From: Actinomycetota bacterium
GTDB lineage: Bacteria; Actinomycetota; Thermoleophilia; Solirubrobacterales; Solirubrobacteraceae
DNA: 64,000 nt
Direction of reading: 5' to 3'
Assembly: GCA_005883215.1 (NCBI GenBank)
Contig: VAYS01000012.1
Coordinates: 1-64,000, forward strand
The notes beneath the pieces were generated by a model. The model had not been told where the DNA came from and ran no database searches. It worked only from the letters and a program-made list of their open reading frames with translations. The position numbers and the translations under genes are program-made. Shown here piece after piece: positions 1 through 8,383 of this stretch (positions are counted from its first letter, which is position 1; each line of letters starts with the position of its first letter).

Positions 1-817
1 CGACCTCGCAGCGCTCGGCAAAATCGGGGTAGATCACATGGTCCTCGGGTCCGTAGAGGGCCAGGGTGGGGACCGGGTTTCGCTCGAAGAACCGCGGCGC
101 CTCGGACAGCTCACGCGACCCGAGCGCCGACTCGTAGAGCCCGAATGACGCCCGCAGCTTCTCGGCGTCGGCGAAGGGCTCGGTCATGAAGTCCACGTCC
201 TCCTCGGAGAACGCACCGGGCGCCGCCCAGAACCGATGCCCGTACATCCCGGCCACGTAGCGCCGCCGCTTCTGCGCCGTGTCGAGCTCCGCCGCCAGCC
301 CGTCCGCGTCCCGGCCCTGGCGCATGAAGTAGTCGCTCGCCATCCGCGAGCGCCGCGGCGGCTGCGCCTCGATCCCGGCCGCCGCGTACTCCTCCGGCAG
401 GATCGGCAGCACCGTGTTGAACAGCACCTGGCGCACCACGAACCCTTCGAAGCGAAGCCCCAGATCCTGGATCACCACCCCGCCGTAGTCGCCCCCGCAC
501 GCGGCGCAGCGCTCGTGTCCCAGCACGTCGTGCACCAGCGCGTACAAATCGCGGGCGCTGGCCGCCATGTCGTAGTGCCCGTCGGGCGCCAACCCCGACT
601 GGCCAAACCCGCGCAGGTCGGGGACCACCACCTCGAAGCCCGCCTCGGCCAGCGGCCGCACGTTGCGCCACCAGATCCGCATCGTCTCCGGCCACCCGTG
701 CACGAGCAGCAGCGGATAGCCGCCCACCCCCTCGCGCACATAGGCCAGCTCGAGGCCGGGACGCACCTCGGCCCGCTCGATCGCGAACGACTCGGGGTCC
801 GGCCCCTCTTCGCTCAT
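1..817 (-). CDS. alpha/beta hydrolase, epoxide hydrolase-like (3' end outside window)
   Basis: This is a cytosolic alpha/beta-hydrolase fold enzyme running off the window edge, so its C-terminus (catalytic His) is not visible. Near residue 40 it has the oxyanion-hole motif HGWPE. Near residue 107 the nucleophile elbow reads GGDYGG, with Asp rather than Ser at the nucleophile position. That is the arrangement of epoxide hydrolases and haloalkane dehalogenases, not esterases. PDLRGFGQS just after the first beta strands is also typical. The ATG at 817 lies 10 bp after the end of the MMPL gene, so the two are probably one transcript. The substrate cannot be told from sequence. Confidence 0.85.
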   Translation of the reverse strand, partial: MSEEGPDPESFAIERAEVRPGLELAYVREGVGGYPLLLVHGWPETMRIWWRNVRPLAEAGFEVVVPDLRGFGQSGLAPDGHYDMAASARDLYALVHDVLGHERCAACGGDYGGVVIQDLGLRFEGFVVRQVLFNTVLPILPEEYAAAGIEAQPPRRSRMASDYFMRQGRDADGLAAELDTAQKRRRYVAGMYGHRFWAAPGAFSEEDVDFMTEPFADAEKLRASFGLYESALGSRELSEAPRFFERNPVPTLALYGPEDHVIYPDFAERCEV

Positions 818-827
818 CGTCCCGCGG

Positions 828-2984
828 TTACCGTCGCGCCGCCGCCGGCTCGGGCTCCGCCGCCCCGCCGGGGCCGCCATCCGGTCCGGCCTCTCCCGCC
901 GGCTCGCCCGGGCGCCGCCGCGCCAAACGCGATGGCCACCACACGCGCCAGTCGAACTCGAGCACCAGCGCCGGCACCAGGATCGTCCGCACGAGGAAGG
1001 TGTCGAGCAGCACCCCGAAGGCGATCACGAACCCGAGCTCGGTCAGCCCCACCAGCGGCAGCGAGGCCAGCGCCGAGAACGTCCCGGCCAGCACGATGCC
1101 CGCCGAGGTGATCACCGCCCCGGTCACCGCCAGCGCCCGGAGCATCCCCTGACGCGTGCCCACGCGCAGCGCCTCCTCCCGGGCGCGCGCCATCAGGAAG
1201 ATGTTGTAGTCCACCCCTAGGGCGACCAGGAAGACGTAGGTGAACAACGGAAAGGCCGCGTCCTCGCCCTGGAACCCGAACACGTTGTCAAACAGGAACA
1301 CCCCGGTGCCCAGCGCCGCCCCATAGGACAGCAGCACGGTGGCGATCAATAGCAGCGGCGCGGTGATCGCCTGCAGCAGCAGCGCCAGGACCAGGAACAC
1401 CACCACGATGATCGCGGGCATGATCAGCCGGTTGTCGCGAGCGGCGAAGACCTTGAAGTCCCGTGTCTCCGCGGTCGCCCCGCCGATCAGCGCCCCCGAG
1501 CCGCCCGCCGCCCGCGCCACCTTGCGCAACCGCACGACGTCGTCGAACGCCGCCTGGCTGTAGGGATCGGCGTTGAGTGTGAGCCGGAAGATCGACCCCG
1601 GCGGCCCCGCCACCACCGGGCCCAGCGCATGCGGGCCGCGGGCGACGCCCGGCGCCCGCGCCAGCGCCGCCCGCACCGCCTTCACCCGAGCCGGGTCGCG
1701 CACCACGATATCCAGCGGGGTGCTCGCCCCGGCCGGGAACGCCTTGGCGATCAGATCCTGTCCCTGCCGGGACTCGACCGCCCCCCGAAAGCCATGCGCC
1801 TGGGTCAGGTTGCTGTTGAGGTCGACGGCGCCGACGCACAGCACGGCGAGGAGCACCACCGCCCCCAGCGCAATCGGCCGGTGCCGGGCGTCGACCCGCT
1901 CGGCGATCCCCCGCCACATGCCCCGCGTCTCCGACGCCCCCTCGGTCCCGAACCGGGGGATGAAGGGCCAGAACGCCCGCCGCCCGCAGATCGCCAGCAG
2001 CGCCGGGAGCAAGGTCAGGGACGACACGAGCGCCAGCGCGATCCCCATCGCGGCCACCGGCGCCAGTCCTCGTGACCCGTTGACGTCGGCCATCAGCAGG
2101 CACAGCATCCCCAAGATCACCGTGCTCCCCGAGGCCAGGATCACCGGCCCGGCCCGCCGCAGCGCCACCCCGAGGGCCTCGTGGCGGTCCTCGTGCCGGC
2201 GTAGCTCCTCCCGGTAGCGAGCCACCAGCAGCAGGGCATAGTCGGTCCCCGCGCCGAACACGAGCACCAGCAGGATCCCCGCCGTCTGCCCGTTGATGGT
2301 GATGCCCGCCTTGGCCAGCGCATACCCCAGGGCCCGCGACGCGTTCTCGGCCAGGCCCACCGACACCAGCGGGATTGCCCAAAAGATCGGCGACCGGTAG
2401 ATCAGGATAAGCAGCACGAAGACCAGGGCCACGGTCACGTACAGCAGCGTCCCGTTGATGTTCGAGAAGACCTTGACCGCGTCGTAGGAGCTGCCCCCCG
2501 GCCCCGTCACCTTCACCTGCAGGCCACCCGGGATCCCGCCGTGGACCACGTCGCGGATCCTCCCGACCGCGCTCTTGAGCAGGTCGCCCTTGCCCCTGGG
2601 CTGCACTGGGATGTCGAGCAGCGCTGTCGTCCGGTCCGGGGAGGCGATCGGCGCACGAGAGGGCAGCACCGCCGTCGGCGGGTGGGCGTCGATCGTCGCC
2701 CGATCGCGAGCCACCTTGGCCCGATCGGTCGCCGTCAGGCCCCCGCCGCGCCGATAGACCACGATCGTGTCGGCCAGCAGGTGCCCGCCCTCCAGGCGCT
2801 TGACCACCGCGTCGGCCTTGCTCGACTCCGCCTTGCCCGGCAGGTAGTCGCTCGGCTCGTTCTTCTGCACCGACTCGAACTTGCCGCTCACCGAGCCCGC
2901 GGCGCCCGCGATCACCAGCCACACCACCGCCGCGATCCACTTGCCGCGTCGCAGGCCCCTGATGGAAAGCATCCCGCGGGCCAT
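828..2984 (-). CDS. MMPL/RND-family transporter
   Basis: This 718-aa integral membrane protein belongs to the MMPL branch of the RND superfamily, proton-driven exporters of lipids or other hydrophobic molecules. It shows the internal twofold symmetry of the family. One TM helix (about 17-33) is followed by an extracellular domain of about 130 residues and a block of five helices (about 175-335), and this pattern repeats in the C-terminal half. Each half carries the conserved Asp-Tyr pair in a helix (GAGTDYALLL and ALGVDYNIFL), expected to form the proton relay. The C-terminus is a Pro/Gly/Glu-rich tail. The ATG at 2984 follows a TAGTCT box by 9 nt. It is co-directional with the hydrolase downstream. 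The cargo is unknown. Confidence 0.93.
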   Translation of the reverse strand: MARGMLSIRGLRRGKWIAAVVWLVIAGAAGSVSGKFESVQKNEPSDYLPGKAESSKADAVVKRLEGGHLLADTIVVYRRGGGLTATDRAKVARDRATIDAHPPTAVLPSRAPIASPDRTTALLDIPVQPRGKGDLLKSAVGRIRDVVHGGIPGGLQVKVTGPGGSSYDAVKVFSNINGTLLYVTVALVFVLLILIYRSPIFWAIPLVSVGLAENASRALGYALAKAGITINGQTAGILLVLVFGAGTDYALLLVARYREELRRHEDRHEALGVALRRAGPVILASGSTVILGMLCLLMADVNGSRGLAPVAAMGIALALVSSLTLLPALLAICGRRAFWPFIPRFGTEGASETRGMWRGIAERVDARHRPIALGAVVLLAVLCVGAVDLNSNLTQAHGFRGAVESRQGQDLIAKAFPAGASTPLDIVVRDPARVKAVRAALARAPGVARGPHALGPVVAGPPGSIFRLTLNADPYSQAAFDDVVRLRKVARAAGGSGALIGGATAETRDFKVFAARDNRLIMPAIIVVVFLVLALLLQAITAPLLLIATVLLSYGAALGTGVFLFDNVFGFQGEDAAFPLFTYVFLVALGVDYNIFLMARAREEALRVGTRQGMLRALAVTGAVITSAGIVLAGTFSALASLPLVGLTELGFVIAFGVLLDTFLVRTILVPALVLEFDWRVWWPSRLARRRPGEPAGEAGPDGGPGGAAEPEPAAARR

Positions 2985-2993
2985 CGGCGTCCA

Positions 2994-2999
2994 AGACTA
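2994..2999 (-). promoter_or_regulatory. -10 box (TAGTCT) for the MMPL gene
   Basis: TAGTCT on the minus strand ends 9 nt before the ATG at 2984, and no Shine-Dalgarno lies between them. This is the spacing expected of a leaderless transcript. Confidence 0.55.
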
Positions 3000-3004
3000 T
3001 GAAA

Positions 3005-3031
3005 TGGGCTTCGCCCAGAGGGGCTTCGCCC
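3005..3031. repeat. two adjacent GGGCTTCGCCC hairpins
   Basis: Positions 3005-3017 (TGGGCTTCGCCCA) and 3021-3031 (GGGCTTCGCCC) are two near-identical small inverted repeats. They sit between the divergent MMPL and leuS promoters and could be an operator or simply small hairpins. No function is assigned. Confidence 0.4.
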
Positions 3032-3056
3032 GGGAGAGTTGGCGCAATGGCGGCGC

Positions 3057-3062
3057 TAACCT
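3057..3062 (+). promoter_or_regulatory. -10 box (TAACCT) for leuS
   Basis: TAACCT ends 12 nt before the leuS ATG with no Shine-Dalgarno between. This fits a very short or absent 5' leader. Confidence 0.5.
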
Positions 3063-3074
3063 CAGCCGCACCCC

Positions 3075-5570
3075 ATGGCCGAGCAACGCTACGACCCATC
3101 CCGGATCGAGCCCCGCTGGCAGCAGGTGTGGGCCGCCGAGCGCACCTGGGAAGTGCCCAACGACCCCGGCGGTGACCGCCGAGCCAAGTCATATGTGCTC
3201 GAGATGCTGCCCTACCCGAGCGGGGAGCCCCACATCGGTCACCTCAAGACCTACGCGGTCGGCGACGCCATCGCCCACTTTCACCGCCGGACCGGACACC
3301 GCGTGCTGCATCCCATGGGCTATGACGCCTTTGGGCTGCCCGCCGAGAACCACGCGATCAAGACCGGCGAGCACCCCCGCGCCTCGACCGCCTCTTCGAT
3401 CAAGTCATTTCAGCGCCAGTTCCGATCCTGGGGCATCTCGATCGACTGGTCGCGCGAGTTCGGCACCCACGAGCCGCGCTACTACCGCTGGACCCAGTGG
3501 ATCTTCCTCGCCCTGTTCGAAGCCGGGTTGGCTTACCGCAAGGAGGCCGCGGTCAAGTGGTGTCCCAACGACGCCACCGTCCTGGCCAACGAGCAGGTGA
3601 TCGACGGACACTGCGAGCGCTGCGGCGCCGAGGTCGAGGTGCGCCAGCTCGAGCAGTGGTTCTTCCGCATCACCGACTACGCCGACCGGCTGCTCGACGA
3701 CCTCGGCGGCATCGACTGGCCCGAGCACGTCAAGACCATGCAGCGCAACTGGATCGGGCGCTCGGAGGGCGCCGAGGTCGTCTTCCGCTGCCAGGAGCTC
3801 GGCATCGACTACCCCGTGTTCACCACCCGCCCGGACACGCTGTTTGGGGCGACGTTCTTCGTCCTGGCCCCCGAGCATCCCGACGCCCTGCGTCTGGCCC
3901 GGGGCACCGAGCACGAGGAGGCCGTGCGCGACTACGTCAACCGCGCGGCTGGCGAGTCCAGCGAGGAGCGCGGCGCCCTGGAGCGCCCCAAGACCGGCGT
4001 CGCGGTCGGCCGCACGGTCACCAATCCGGTCAACGGCGAGCAGCTCCCGGTGTTCGTGGCCGACTACGTGCTGATGGAGTACGGCACCGGGGCGATCATG
4101 GCGGTGCCCGCCCACGACGAGCGCGACTTCGCCTTCGCCCAGGCCCACGGGCTGCCCGTGCGCCGCGTGGTAGCCGGGCCCGAGGGCTCCACCTCCCCCG
4201 ACGACCTGCCCTACGCCGGCGACGGAGCGATGGTCGACTCCCATCCTCATTCCGAATTGCAGGGCCTCCACAGCCGCGACGCGCTCGCGCGGATCGTCGG
4301 GTGGCTGGATGCCGAGGGCAAGGGCCACGCCTCGGTCAGCTACCGGCTGCGCGACTGGCTGGTCTCCCGCCAGCGCTACTGGGGGTGCCCGATCCCGATC
4401 GTCTACTGCGCGCGCTGCGGCACGGTGCCCGTCCCCACCGACCAGCTCCCGGTCGAGCTGCCCGACATCGCCGACTACGCCCCCCGTGGGCGCTCCCCGC
4501 TGGACGCCGCCGAAGACTGGGTGGCCACCACCTGCCCCAACTGCGGCGGCCCGGCCCGGCGCGAGACCGACACCATGGACACCTTCGTCGACTCGTCCTG
4601 GTACTTCCTGCGCTACTGCGACGCCAGCAACGACCAGGCCGCCTGGGACCCCACCGTGCTGGCCGAGTGGATGCCGGTCGATCAGTACATCGGCGGGGTC
4701 GAGCACGCGATCTTGCACCTCATGTACGCGCGCTTCTTCTGCAAGGCGCTGGCCGACCTCGGCCACCTGGGCTTCCAGGAGCCCTTCCAGGCGCTGTTCA
4801 CCCAGGGCATGGTCACCAAGGACGGCGCCAAGATGTCCAAGTCCAAGGGCAACGTCGTCTCGCCGGCGGCGATCGTCAAGCGCTACGGGGCCGACACCGC
4901 CCGCGCCTACATCCTGTTCGTCGGCCCGCCCGACCAAGATGCCGACTGGTCCGACGAGGGCGTGGAGGGCGTGTATCGCTTCCTGGGCCGGCTCTGGCGC
5001 CTGTCGGCCGAGGCCGCCGATCTCGCCGGATCACCCCCCGACGCCTCCGCCCCCGTCCTGGACGCACCCGCCGGGGCCGAAGGCGATGACCTGGAGCTGC
5101 TGCGCAAGGCCCACTGGGCGATCGAGAAGGTCACCGGCGACATACGCGGTCGCTTCGCCTTCAACACGGCGATCGCCGCGATCATGGAGCTCACCAACGA
5201 GTGCTCGCGCCTACGCGAGAGGGTCGATCCACAGACGCTGCGCGCGGCGCTGGCCACGGCCAACTCGCTGCTGTTCTCCTTTGCCCCGCACGCCGCCGCC
5301 GACGGCTACGAGCGCCTCACCGGCCGCCGGGTGTGGGAGGAGCCCTGGCCCGAGGCCGAGCCGGCGCTGCTCGAGCGGCCGACGTTCGAGCTCGTATGCC
5401 AGATAAACGGCAAGGTTCGCGACCGGGTCCAGGCCGCCGCCGACGCCTCCGAGGAGGAGCTCAAGGAGCTGTGCCGCAACGCCCCCAACGTCCAGGCCCA
5501 CCTCGACGGGCACGAGATCGTCAAGGAGGTCGTCGTTCCCCGGCGCCTCGTCAACTTCGTCGTCCGGTGA
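3075..5570 (+). CDS. leuS: leucyl-tRNA synthetase
   Basis: Cytosolic class I aminoacyl-tRNA synthetase charging tRNA-Leu. It is 831 aa, the usual bacterial length. The HIGH signature is at residues 53-56 within [11 protein letters not shown] and the KMSKS loop at about 586-590. Between them lies the CP1 editing domain ([12 protein letters not shown]; the [15 protein letters not shown] motif carries the editing Asp). A Cys-rich zinc-like segment (CERCGAE, CARCGTV, CPNCGG) is present. The anticodon-binding and C-terminal domains end in QINGKVRDR. The ATG at 3075 gives the expected N-terminus. The TIGR00725-family gene begins 22 bp downstream, so co-transcription is plausible. Confidence 0.98.
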   Translation: MAEQRYDPSRIEPRWQQVWAAERTWEVPNDPGGDRRAKSYVLEMLPYPSGEPHIGHLKTYAVGDAIAHFHRRTGHRVLHPMGYDAFGLPAENHAIKTGEHPRASTASSIKSFQRQFRSWGISIDWSREFGTHEPRYYRWTQWIFLALFEAGLAYRKEAAVKWCPNDATVLANEQVIDGHCERCGAEVEVRQLEQWFFRITDYADRLLDDLGGIDWPEHVKTMQRNWIGRSEGAEVVFRCQELGIDYPVFTTRPDTLFGATFFVLAPEHPDALRLARGTEHEEAVRDYVNRAAGESSEERGALERPKTGVAVGRTVTNPVNGEQLPVFVADYVLMEYGTGAIMAVPAHDERDFAFAQAHGLPVRRVVAGPEGSTSPDDLPYAGDGAMVDSHPHSELQGLHSRDALARIVGWLDAEGKGHASVSYRLRDWLVSRQRYWGCPIPIVYCARCGTVPVPTDQLPVELPDIADYAPRGRSPLDAAEDWVATTCPNCGGPARRETDTMDTFVDSSWYFLRYCDASNDQAAWDPTVLAEWMPVDQYIGGVEHAILHLMYARFFCKALADLGHLGFQEPFQALFTQGMVTKDGAKMSKSKGNVVSPAAIVKRYGADTARAYILFVGPPDQDADWSDEGVEGVYRFLGRLWRLSAEAADLAGSPPDASAPVLDAPAGAEGDDLELLRKAHWAIEKVTGDIRGRFAFNTAIAAIMELTNECSRLRERVDPQTLRAALATANSLLFSFAPHAAADGYERLTGRRVWEEPWPEAEPALLERPTFELVCQINGKVRDRVQAAADASEEELKELCRNAPNVQAHLDGHEIVKEVVVPRRLVNFVVR

Positions 5571-5592
5571 GCCGGGCGGCCCGGGTCCGCGT

Positions 5593-6108
5593 GTGACCGC
5601 TGCCAGCCCCCGCCCGACGGCCACGGCACCGTACGTGGCGGTGATCGGACCGGATCCCGCCACCGACCAGGAGGCGAACATGGCCGAGGAGGTCGGCCGC
5701 CGACTCGCCGAAGCCGGCGCGGTGGTGGTGTGCGGCGGGCACGGAGGGGTCATGGAGGCCGCCTGCCGGGGGGCGACTGCGGCGGGCGGGCTGACGGTGG
5801 GGATCCTGCCCGGGAGCGACCGCGCCGCCGCCAACCGCTTTCTCACCTTCGCCATCCCCACCGGCATGGGGGAGCTTCGCAACGGCCTCGTGGTGCGCGC
5901 CGCCGACGCGCTGATCGCCGTGGGCGGCGCCTACGGCACGCTCTCGGAGATCGCGCTCGGGCTGAAGATCGGCCGCCCGGTCATCGGCCTGGGCACCTGG
6001 GAGCTGGCCCGCGCCGGCGCGCCCGACAGCGGGATCATGCTCGCCGACTCGCCGCAGCAGGCGGTTGGTGCGGCGCTGGCGCGCGACCAAGGCTCAAGCC
6101 AGCCCTAG
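5593..6108 (+). CDS. TIGR00725 / LOG-like Rossmann protein
   Basis: A 171-aa protein of the SLOG (LOG/DprA-like) superfamily, TIGR00725 subgroup. The nucleotide-binding features are VAVIGP at the N-terminus, VVCGGHGGVMEAACRGA around residues 45-60, and the signature GGAYGTLSE near residue 118, equivalent to PGGxGTxxE of LOG phosphoribohydrolases. Because the leading Pro of that motif is absent, cytokinin-activating activity should not be assumed. These proteins are thought to bind or hydrolyse nucleotides, but the substrate is unknown. It starts with GTG 22 bp after leuS. Confidence 0.85.
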   Translation: MTAASPRPTATAPYVAVIGPDPATDQEANMAEEVGRRLAEAGAVVVCGGHGGVMEAACRGATAAGGLTVGILPGSDRAAANRFLTFAIPTGMGELRNGLVVRAADALIAVGGAYGTLSEIALGLKIGRPVIGLGTWELARAGAPDSGIMLADSPQQAVGAALARDQGSSQP

Positions 6109-6306
6109 GACGCCCATTGCGGCATCCCCCTGGCGCGCTTGTGTCCGCCCCACGGGGGATTGGTCATCGGGGAGCGCAAGGAACACCGCAGGACGAGATG
6201 ACTAGGCCCCGAGGCGCTCCTCCTCCATCCGTCCACCGCGCCACGGGGCGCTTGGCGACGGCGTCCGCGCGGCCGACCCTCGCTCACAGGACGAGCGCGC
6301 CGCATC

Positions 6307-6999
6307 GTGCCTGCCAGACGCTCACACCCCGGTTATCTGCTCTCCCTCGCGGGCGGCATCGGCCTGGCCGTCGACCTGTTCCAGCCCTGGTACTCGTTTC
6401 GCATCCCGGGCGCCGCAATCGACCAGGCCGACGCACTGGCGGGGCGGTTCGGTCAGTTCGGCGGCCTCATCCACCAGGGCGTTCAGATCGTCGCCCACAC
6501 CAACTTCAAGCTGAGCGCCTGGCAGGCCTTCAAGGTGATCCAGGTCGTGCTGCTGATCTGGGCCGTGGTCGCGGTCTGCCTGAGCGTGCTCAGCCTCCTC
6601 GACCAGGCCCAGGGAGTAAACCGGTGGATCACCCACGCCGGCACCGTGGCCTGCGCCCTGATCGTCTTTCGAATGGTGGTACGCCCGGGCCCCACCCTTG
6701 CGGGCACCCCGCTGCTGCACCTGGAGCCCGGCGCGTGGCTGGGCCTGCTGGCCGCCGCGGCGATCCTCGCCGGCGGGCTCATCGAGTCGGTGGCCTCGGG
6801 CCCGCGCGCTCGGATCAAGGCGCCGGTTCCGGCGCCCGGGTGGCAAGCGCGCGCCGCGGCTGGAGGTTCGGCGAGCGCCGTCCCGGCGGCGGGCGCCCCG
6901 GCGGCGGGCGCCCCGGCGGCGGGCGCCCCGGCGGCGAGCGCCGGCGCCTCGGGCACCGAGGCCGCCGGCGGCTGGCTCTACGGCCGCCAGCTCTCCTGA
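6307..6999 (+). CDS. membrane protein with Ala/Gly/Pro repeat tail
   Basis: Unrecognised 230-aa protein beginning with GTG. Hydrophobic segments are visible at about 10-25, 80-100, 115-130 and 145-162 (LGLLAAAAILAGGLI), so it probably spans the membrane four times. Residues from about 175 form a low-complexity Ala/Gly/Pro tail in which AAGAP is repeated three to four times, encoded by perfect 15-bp DNA repeats. The protein ends with WLYGRQLS. It lies between the TIGR00725 gene and holA, with holA starting 37 bp downstream. No catalytic motif is seen. Confidence 0.7.
   Translation: MPARRSHPGYLLSLAGGIGLAVDLFQPWYSFRIPGAAIDQADALAGRFGQFGGLIHQGVQIVAHTNFKLSAWQAFKVIQVVLLIWAVVAVCLSVLSLLDQAQGVNRWITHAGTVACALIVFRMVVRPGPTLAGTPLLHLEPGAWLGLLAAAAILAGGLIESVASGPRARIKAPVPAPGWQARAAAGGSASAVPAAGAPAAGAPAAGAPAASAGASGTEAAGGWLYGRQLS
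6886..6945 (+). repeat. 15-bp tandem repeat inside a coding region
   Basis: Three perfect copies of the 15-mer GCGGCGGGCGCCCCG (6886-6930) are followed by a diverged fourth. They encode AAGAP units, and the unit length keeps the reading frame, so copy number could vary without breaking the gene. Confidence 0.85.
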
Positions 7000-7023
7000 A
7001 GCCGGGTCGTCGGCGCCCGGGCC

Positions 7024-7029
7024 TAGACT
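7024..7029 (+). promoter_or_regulatory. -10 box (TAGACT) for holA
   Basis: TAGACT ends 7 nt before the GTG at 7037, which supports both a leaderless mRNA and this choice of start codon. Confidence 0.55.
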
Positions 7030-7036
7030 CGGCTCG

Positions 7037-8008
7037 GTGCCGAGCTTCAAGCCCGCCTACCTGATCTGCGGCGACGATCACGGTCGCATCGGTGAGCGCC
7101 GAGCCCGCCTGCGTGCGCTGGCCCAGGAGCTGAGCGGATCCGGCGGCGTCGAGGTGCTGGAAGGCGAGGACGCCGAGGCCGAGGCCGTCGCCGCGGCCCT
7201 GTCGGCCATGACCCTGGCGCTGGGTCGCCGCTTCGTGATCGTCGACGGGGCCGAGCGCCTCAAGGAGCGCGACGTCAAGGCGCACCTGGCACCGGCCCTG
7301 GCCAGCCTGCCCGACGGGACGACGGTCGCCTTCTTCGCCCGCGAGGAGGGACGTACCAAGGCGCCCGACGCGCTTCACCAGGCGGTGCAGGCGGCCGGCG
7401 GCGAGGTCAGCCACGAGAGCGGGGTAAAGCCCTGGGAGCTGGCGGGCTGGGTAGCCAAGCAGGCGGGCTCGCTCGACCTCTCGCTGGGCGCCCGCGCCGC
7501 GCGCCTGCTCGTGGCCCAGGTGGGCGAGCGCCAGCAGCGGCTGCTGCGCGAGCTGGAGAAGCTGTCGCTCGAGCTCGGGCCCGGGGCGAGCCCGTCGGCC
7601 GAGGACCTCGAGGAGCGCGCGGCCAAGTCGGCCGAGCGCCGGGTGTGGACGCTGGCCGATGCGCTGGTCGCTCGCGACCGCGCCCGCGCCGTCGCCCTGT
7701 TGCTCGCCCTGCGCGCCCAGGGCGAGCGCCTCCCGTCGCTGCTCTACTGGGCCACCCAGCGCCTGCGCCTGGCCCTGGAGGTAGCCATCCGGCTGGCCGC
7801 CGGCGAGCCGCCGGCGACCGTGCGCCGGAGCCTGCGCATGCCGCCCAAGGCGGCCGAGCGCTTCGTCTCCGATGTCGGGGGCAGCGACCCCGACCACCTG
7901 CGGGCGGCGCTCGAGGCGATCGCCCAGCTCGAGGTCGACTCGCGCGGCGGGGGAACGCTCGAGGAGGACACCGCCGCGTTGCTGGCGGTCGAGGCGGTCT
8001 GCGCCTAG
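7037..8008 (+). CDS. holA: DNA polymerase III delta subunit
   Basis: This 323-aa delta subunit of the clamp loader opens the beta sliding clamp at the replication fork. The N-terminus (YLICGDDHGRIGERRARL) replaces the P-loop of active AAA+ proteins with a non-canonical sequence, as expected for delta, which does not hydrolyse ATP. It continues with FVIVDGAERLKERD and the HolA-type helical collar (AARLLVAQVGERQQRLLRELEKL; LADALVARDRARAVALLLAL; LPSLLYWATQRLRL). The GTG at 7037 is preferred over upstream in-frame starts because it follows a TAGACT box by 7 nt and gives the family's normal N-terminus. It converges on rpsT with 36 bp between stops. Confidence 0.93.
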   Translation: MPSFKPAYLICGDDHGRIGERRARLRALAQELSGSGGVEVLEGEDAEAEAVAAALSAMTLALGRRFVIVDGAERLKERDVKAHLAPALASLPDGTTVAFFAREEGRTKAPDALHQAVQAAGGEVSHESGVKPWELAGWVAKQAGSLDLSLGARAARLLVAQVGERQQRLLRELEKLSLELGPGASPSAEDLEERAAKSAERRVWTLADALVARDRARAVALLLALRAQGERLPSLLYWATQRLRLALEVAIRLAAGEPPATVRRSLRMPPKAAERFVSDVGGSDPDHLRAALEAIAQLEVDSRGGGTLEEDTAALLAVEAVCA

Positions 8009-8044
8009 GCGCGATGCGCCGGGCGGCGCCGCGTCAGTACGGGC

Positions 8045-8314
8045 TCAGCCGGAGGAGGCGCCTGTGCGCACGCGCTCGGCCCTGGACTTCTTGCGCGCGC
8101 CGGTGTTGCGGTGAAGGGCTCCGCGCTTGACCGCCTTGTCGATCGTGCGCTGAAGCTCGGTGAACTCGGCGTCGGCGGCCGCCCGATCGCCACTGGCCGC
8201 CGCTCGCTCGAGGCGGTGAAAGTAGGTCTTGACCCGCGACTTGTAGCGCAGGTTCTCCTGCCGCTCGCGCTCGGAGCGCTGGATCCGCTTGATCTGCGAG
8301 TGGATGTTGGCCAT
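8045..8314 (-). CDS. rpsT: 30S ribosomal protein S20
   Basis: Small basic 89-aa protein binding 16S rRNA early in 30S assembly. The N-terminus MANIHSQIKRIQRSERER and the C-terminal RGALHRNTGARKKSR are S20 signatures. It is all alpha-helical in character and of normal length. It is encoded next to holA, the common bacterial arrangement, but in convergent orientation. Its promoter probably lies at the TATAGT overlapping the murJ -10 box, giving a 5' leader of about 50 nt where S20 autoregulation could act (inference). Confidence 0.96.
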   Translation of the reverse strand: MANIHSQIKRIQRSERERQENLRYKSRVKTYFHRLERAAASGDRAAADAEFTELQRTIDKAVKRGALHRNTGARKKSRAERVRTGASSG

Positions 8315-8369
8315 GCGTCTGGGCCACGGCCGCGGGCAGAAGCGCGATCGCCGCGGCCGAAGCGGCCCG

Positions 8370-8376
8370 TACTATA
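8370..8376. promoter_or_regulatory. overlapping divergent -10 boxes for murJ (+) and rpsT (-)
   Basis: TACTATA reads TACTAT on the plus strand, 8 nt before the murJ GTG at 8384, and TATAGT on the minus strand facing rpsT. The two -10 hexamers share five base pairs, so polymerases for the two genes should exclude each other. Confidence 0.55.
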
Positions 8377-8383
8377 GCCCCCG

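Noticed and set aside
1288-3192. 634-aa minus-strand ORF over the MMPL gene, and similar long shadow frames over leuS, asnB, the kinase and others
   Set aside because: High GC keeps alternative frames open. These frames are Arg/Gly/Pro rich without domain motifs, while the annotated frames carry clear family signatures.
6105-6305. 66-aa minus-strand ORF between the TIGR00725 and membrane-protein genes
   Set aside because: No start support, Arg/Ser-rich composition and no recognisable fold.
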